In this document: piece by piece, positions 62,201-64,000 of the stretch
How positions within the stretch are numbered: the first letter of the stretch is position 1
Layout of the letters: the number at the start of each line of letters is the position of its first letter
Notes under the pieces: model-generated
The model's database searches: none
What the model was told of the DNA's origin: nothing
The model's input: only the letters and a program-made list of their open reading frames with translations
Made by a program: the position numbers and the translations under genes
Assembly: GCA_043557195.1 (NCBI GenBank)
Contig: CP121314.1
Coordinates: 930,001-994,000 of the forward strand
DNA from: Jejuia sp043557195
GTDB lineage: Bacteria; Bacteroidota; Bacteroidia; Flavobacteriales; Flavobacteriaceae
DNA length: 64,000 bases
Direction: 5' to 3'

Positions 62201-62557
62201 TTTAAAGCCATGATTGATGAGGTAAATAAAGATGTAATTTCATTCTTATTTAAAGGTGAATTACCTCAGGAAACACAAGATACTATTCAAGAAGCTAGAA
62301 CCAGAAAACGTGAAAAAGTGGAAACTTCTAAAGAAGAAATTCCTAATTTAGATGAGCGTTCTGCACAAAGTAGAGCTGCTGGAAACACGCAACGTCAGCA
62401 ACAGATAGTTGAAACTATTGTTCGTGATAAACCAAAAATTGGACGTAATGATCGCGTAACGATTAAGCATGTACTTAACGGTGAAAATAAAACCTTAAAA
62501 TACAAACAAGCAGAACCTTTAATTGCAAAAGGTGATTGGGTTTTGGTTGAGGATTAA
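59204..62557 (+). CDS. secA: Preprotein translocase ATPase SecA
   Basis: 1117 residues, about 200 more than E. coli SecA. Walker A AEMQTGEGKTLVATLP at about 188-203, VDEVDSVLVDDARTPLIISG at about 301-320, VDEQTGRIMDGRRYSDGLHQ and the motor motif NMAGRGTDIKLSDE. The extra length lies in the N-terminal region (about 60-150) and in the preprotein cross-linking domain, where a charged Glu/Lys-rich stretch (EEQQLEKEKEAELKEE) is seen; both are usual in Bacteroidota. The C-terminal CxC zinc motif that binds SecB is absent; the chain ends KGDWVLVED. It drives Sec export at the inner membrane. Confidence 0.97.
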   Translation: MGFLDSVLKVFVGDKSKQDVKAISPLVNEINSFESALEALSHDELRGKTAEFKAKIAEARKTIDDEISSLLAEAETTEDIDVREDIYEKIDKLKDDAYEITEGVLNDILPEAFAVVKETAKRFVNNTEITVKANEFDRTLSGEKTYVTLDGDNATWANSWDAAGKPITWDMVHYDVQLIGGIALHQGKIAEMQTGEGKTLVATLPVYLNALAGKGVHLVTVNDYLAKRDSAWMAPIFEFHGMSVDCIDYHQPNSAARRKAYNADITYGTNNEFGFDYLRDNMSHTMEDLVQRPHHYAIVDEVDSVLVDDARTPLIISGSIPKGDRHEFNELKPKVDDIVSVQRKYLTGVLAEAKKLIKEGDTKEGGFQLLRVYRGIPKNKALIKFLSEEGVKQLLQKTENFYMQDNNREMPKVDAELYYVIEEKNNQIELTDKGIEYISGKDDPDFFVLPEIGIEVAKIEEQQLEKEKEAELKEELFKEFGVKSERIHTLNQLLKAYALFEKDTQYVVMDNKVMIVDEQTGRIMDGRRYSDGLHQAIEAKENVKIEDATQTFATVTLQNYFRMYRKLSGMTGTAVTEAGEFWEIYKLDVVEIPTNRPIARDDREDLVYKTKREKYNAVIDEVTKLSQAGRPVLIGTTSVEISELLGKMLSIRKIPHNVLNAKQHKKEAEIVDQAGKSGQVTIATNMAGRGTDIKLSDEVKAAGGLAIVGTERHDSRRVDRQLRGRAGRQGDVGSSQFYVSLEDNLMRLFGSERIAKMMDKMGLKEGEVIQHSMISKSIERAQKKVEENQFGVRKRLLEYDDVMNAQREVVYKRRYNALNGERLRVDLANMIFDTSEGIAETNKAANDYKNFEFELIRYFSMSSHISEEEFGKLSAQEITSQIYKAAFENYREKMERNAEIAFPVIKNVYENQGDKFKRIVVPFTDGVKSLNVVTDLQKAYETNGKQLITDFEKNITLAIIDDAWKTHLRKMDELKQSVQLAVHEQKDPLLIYKFEAFELFKAMIDEVNKDVISFLFKGELPQETQDTIQEARTRKREKVETSKEEIPNLDERSAQSRAAGNTQRQQQIVETIVRDKPKIGRNDRVTIKHVLNGENKTLKYKQAEPLIAKGDWVLVED

Positions 62558-62568
62558 TGTAAAAAGTT

Positions 62569-63366
62569 TTGAGGAAGTTTGTATTAACATTTCTGACTAT
62601 GCTCTCAATAATTGAGGTTTATAGTCAAGAAATCTATTTTTCTAAAATTAAGAGCGATACTGCTACTACCTTTAATTTTGTGAATAAAACCTTCGCTCCC
62701 ATTACCCTAAAAATCAAGAAAATTAAAGATTCTGAAATTCAATTTTTAGAAGGAGAAACTTTGTGCAAACCTCAAGACTCCCTTATCAATGTTATAAACG
62801 TACCAAAGCGACTATTTGAGAAGGACAGTACTTTTGAAACTTCTGATTATATCATCTTATCTTATACCTTCGGTAAACGCTTAGACAAAGATTCAATAAC
62901 AGATTATCTTTATGAACTCCCTTTTCAAAAGAATAAACGTTACAAAATCATGCAAGGATTTAACGGTAAGTTTTCTCATAGCTCTACACAATCTAAATAT
63001 GCCATAGATTTCAAAATACCAATCGGTGATACAATTGTTGCAGCTAGAGAAGGTCATGTTGTAAGAGTCGTATCCCATTTTACAGAAAGAGGTGGAAAAG
63101 ACTTTAGAGGGAAAGAAAATCAGATTATTGTAAAGCACGATGATGGCACATTTGCCTATTATGTGCATCTTGATACCAATGGTACACTATTTAAGGTAAA
63201 TGATTACGTTGAGGCAGGACAACCTATCGGAATTTCAGGTTTTACAGGGTATACAACAAAACCACATCTGCACTTTGTAGTCAGAAATTTTGATACTGCC
63301 ATACCTGTCCAATTTAAAAAGAAGAAAGATATAGGTAGAAAGTCTGGTATTTGGGTTAGGAACTAG
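62569..63366 (+). CDS. M23 family metallopeptidase, secreted
   Basis: 265 residues from a TTG (MRKFVLTFLTMLSIIEVYSQ, a signal peptide). The C-terminal LytM/M23 domain has the zinc motif parts HSSTQSKYAIDFKIP (HxxxD-type), VAAREGHVVRVV, YYVHLDTNGT and KPHLHFVV (HxH). It probably cuts peptidoglycan cross-links in the periplasm; all zinc ligands are in place. It lies 11 bp after secA and may be co-transcribed with it. It converges on the next M23 gene. Confidence 0.88.
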   Translation: MRKFVLTFLTMLSIIEVYSQEIYFSKIKSDTATTFNFVNKTFAPITLKIKKIKDSEIQFLEGETLCKPQDSLINVINVPKRLFEKDSTFETSDYIILSYTFGKRLDKDSITDYLYELPFQKNKRYKIMQGFNGKFSHSSTQSKYAIDFKIPIGDTIVAAREGHVVRVVSHFTERGGKDFRGKENQIIVKHDDGTFAYYVHLDTNGTLFKVNDYVEAGQPIGISGFTGYTTKPHLHFVVRNFDTAIPVQFKKKKDIGRKSGIWVRN

Positions 63367-63397
63367 CCATCTAACATAGTCTGAACAGAAAATAAAA

Positions 63398-64000
63398 TCA
63401 ACTTTTCAATCCAAACAAAATATCAGGATTAGGACAATTCCCCAAATAAAACACCAACTCTTCTTTAGCACAAACCCCAGGATAATCGCCATAATTCCCT
63501 TGAATATCTCTAACAATCTGAAAATGCAAATGTGGTGGATAATCGCCATTTACACTAGCATCTCCTAAAGTAGCAATTGGTTCACCTTGCTTAAATACGT
63601 CTCCAACATTCAAATCTTCAATAGAACTCAAACTTAAATGTCCGTATAACGTATAAAAAGTAATCTCTTCAAAAGTATGTTCTAAAATTATGGTTGGTCC
63701 ATAATCACCATAATTCGTGTTGTTTTTAAAACTGTGTAGTTTTCCTTCTAGTGGTGCATAAATTGGTGTTTCAGCATCACACCATAAATCTAAACCTAAA
63801 TGAATGTTACGGTTTTTAGAATCACTTACATTAAAATGAACACTTCGATTATAAATAGTACGCACCTCATTATAACCACCATAGGCCACCTGAGCATTAT
63901 GTTCTTCTAAATAAGAGTTAATATATTTTGAAAATTCAAGAGAAGACGAAAGGTCTACATCTTTAAGATTTAAATTACTTTCTGATAAATCTAAAGCAAC
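63398..64000 (-). CDS. M23 family peptidase, 5' end outside window
   Basis: The reading frame stays open from the stop at 63398 to the right window edge, so the gene is 5'-partial with about 200 residues visible. A GTG at 63889 could be taken as a start, but coding sequence of the same quality continues upstream (LDLSESNLNL, FSKYINSYLEEHNAQ). The M23 fold is seen in NIHLGLDLWCDAETPIYAPL, TIILEHTFEEITFYTLYGHL and YPPHLHFQIV. HLGLD and HLH supply the zinc ligands. No signal peptide is visible. The paralogue upstream of it (62569-63366) is secreted. Confidence 0.87.
   Translation of the reverse strand, partial: VALDLSESNLNLKDVDLSSSLEFSKYINSYLEEHNAQVAYGGYNEVRTIYNRSVHFNVSDSKNRNIHLGLDLWCDAETPIYAPLEGKLHSFKNNTNYGDYGPTIILEHTFEEITFYTLYGHLSLSSIEDLNVGDVFKQGEPIATLGDASVNGDYPPHLHFQIVRDIQGNYGDYPGVCAKEELVFYLGNCPNPDILFGLKS

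Noticed and set aside
1..64000. tRNA genes, rRNA genes, CRISPR arrays, prophage or IS elements
   Set aside because: The spacers were scanned by eye and no cloverleaf-like, regularly spaced repeat or transposase-like sequence was found.

Overview
The window looks like a chromosomal segment of a marine-type member of the Flavobacteriaceae (phylum Bacteroidota). The support is low-GC, AT-rich spacers; promoter -7 boxes of the Bacteroidota form TAnnTTTG; many TTG/GTG starts; and a characteristic gene set: a PorV/PorQ-family outer-membrane protein, a DUF5723-like OmpA protein with calcium-binding TSP3 repeats, a cyclophilin-FKBP fusion, an enlarged SecA without a zinc tail, and a RecQ without zinc cysteines. 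The genus cannot be fixed from the sequence alone.

Layout. (1) 1-3900 is accessory DNA: the start of a YfiT-like bacillithiol transferase gene running off the left edge, a STAS-like hypothetical, the cyclophilin-FKBP fusion, then two genes (a PIN-like protein and a small membrane protein) packaged like integron gene cassettes, and one copy of a structured intergenic repeat. (2) 3898-13471 is housekeeping and envelope: recQ, kdsD-tatC-CMD protein, lptB, a DUF808 protein, pssA, a PorV-like protein and a DUF4105 protein. (3) 13458-52606 is a roughly 39-kb surface-polysaccharide locus, read right to left except for one plus-strand gene. (4) 52711-64000 is housekeeping again: an ABC-F ATPase, a methyltransferase, the OmpA/TSP3 protein, three tiny membrane-protein ORFs, a PduO-type adenosyltransferase, a DUF2795 protein, secA and two M23 metallopeptidases, the last running off the right edge.

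How the polysaccharide locus fits together (inference from families). A Wza-like export lipoprotein, a Wzc-like tyrosine autokinase and a Wzm/Wzt ABC transporter are encoded first. They are followed by about 26 genes for glycosyltransferases (GT2, GT4, GT10-like, exostosin-like, fucosyltransferase-like and multi-membrane types), methyltransferases, a hexapeptide acyltransferase, an MBOAT/SGNH O-acylation pair, a nonulosonic-acid module (NeuB-like synthase plus a fused CMP-sugar synthetase/HAD phosphatase) and a WecE/WecD pair for a 4-acetamido-4,6-dideoxyhexose. A Wzy/WaaL-type membrane protein lies inside the locus and a WcaJ-type initiating phosphoglycosyltransferase ends it. Most genes overlap or abut, so one or two very long transcripts are likely; the plus-strand gene at 34711 divides the locus. 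No Wzx flippase was recognised, which makes the mix of ABC export with Wza/Wzc and a Wzy/WaaL-like protein worth attention.

The observations judged most unusual are the cassette-like pair at 2.0-3.7 kb with boundary inverted repeats that follow integron logic, the three dispersed structured repeats with compensatory arm changes, the (Tyr-Gly)7 hexanucleotide tract at the Wzc C-terminus, the SAF-less NeuB next to a fused NeuA-HAD and an unassigned GT-B-like protein, and the zinc-less RecQ. No tRNA, rRNA, CRISPR array or insertion sequence was seen.
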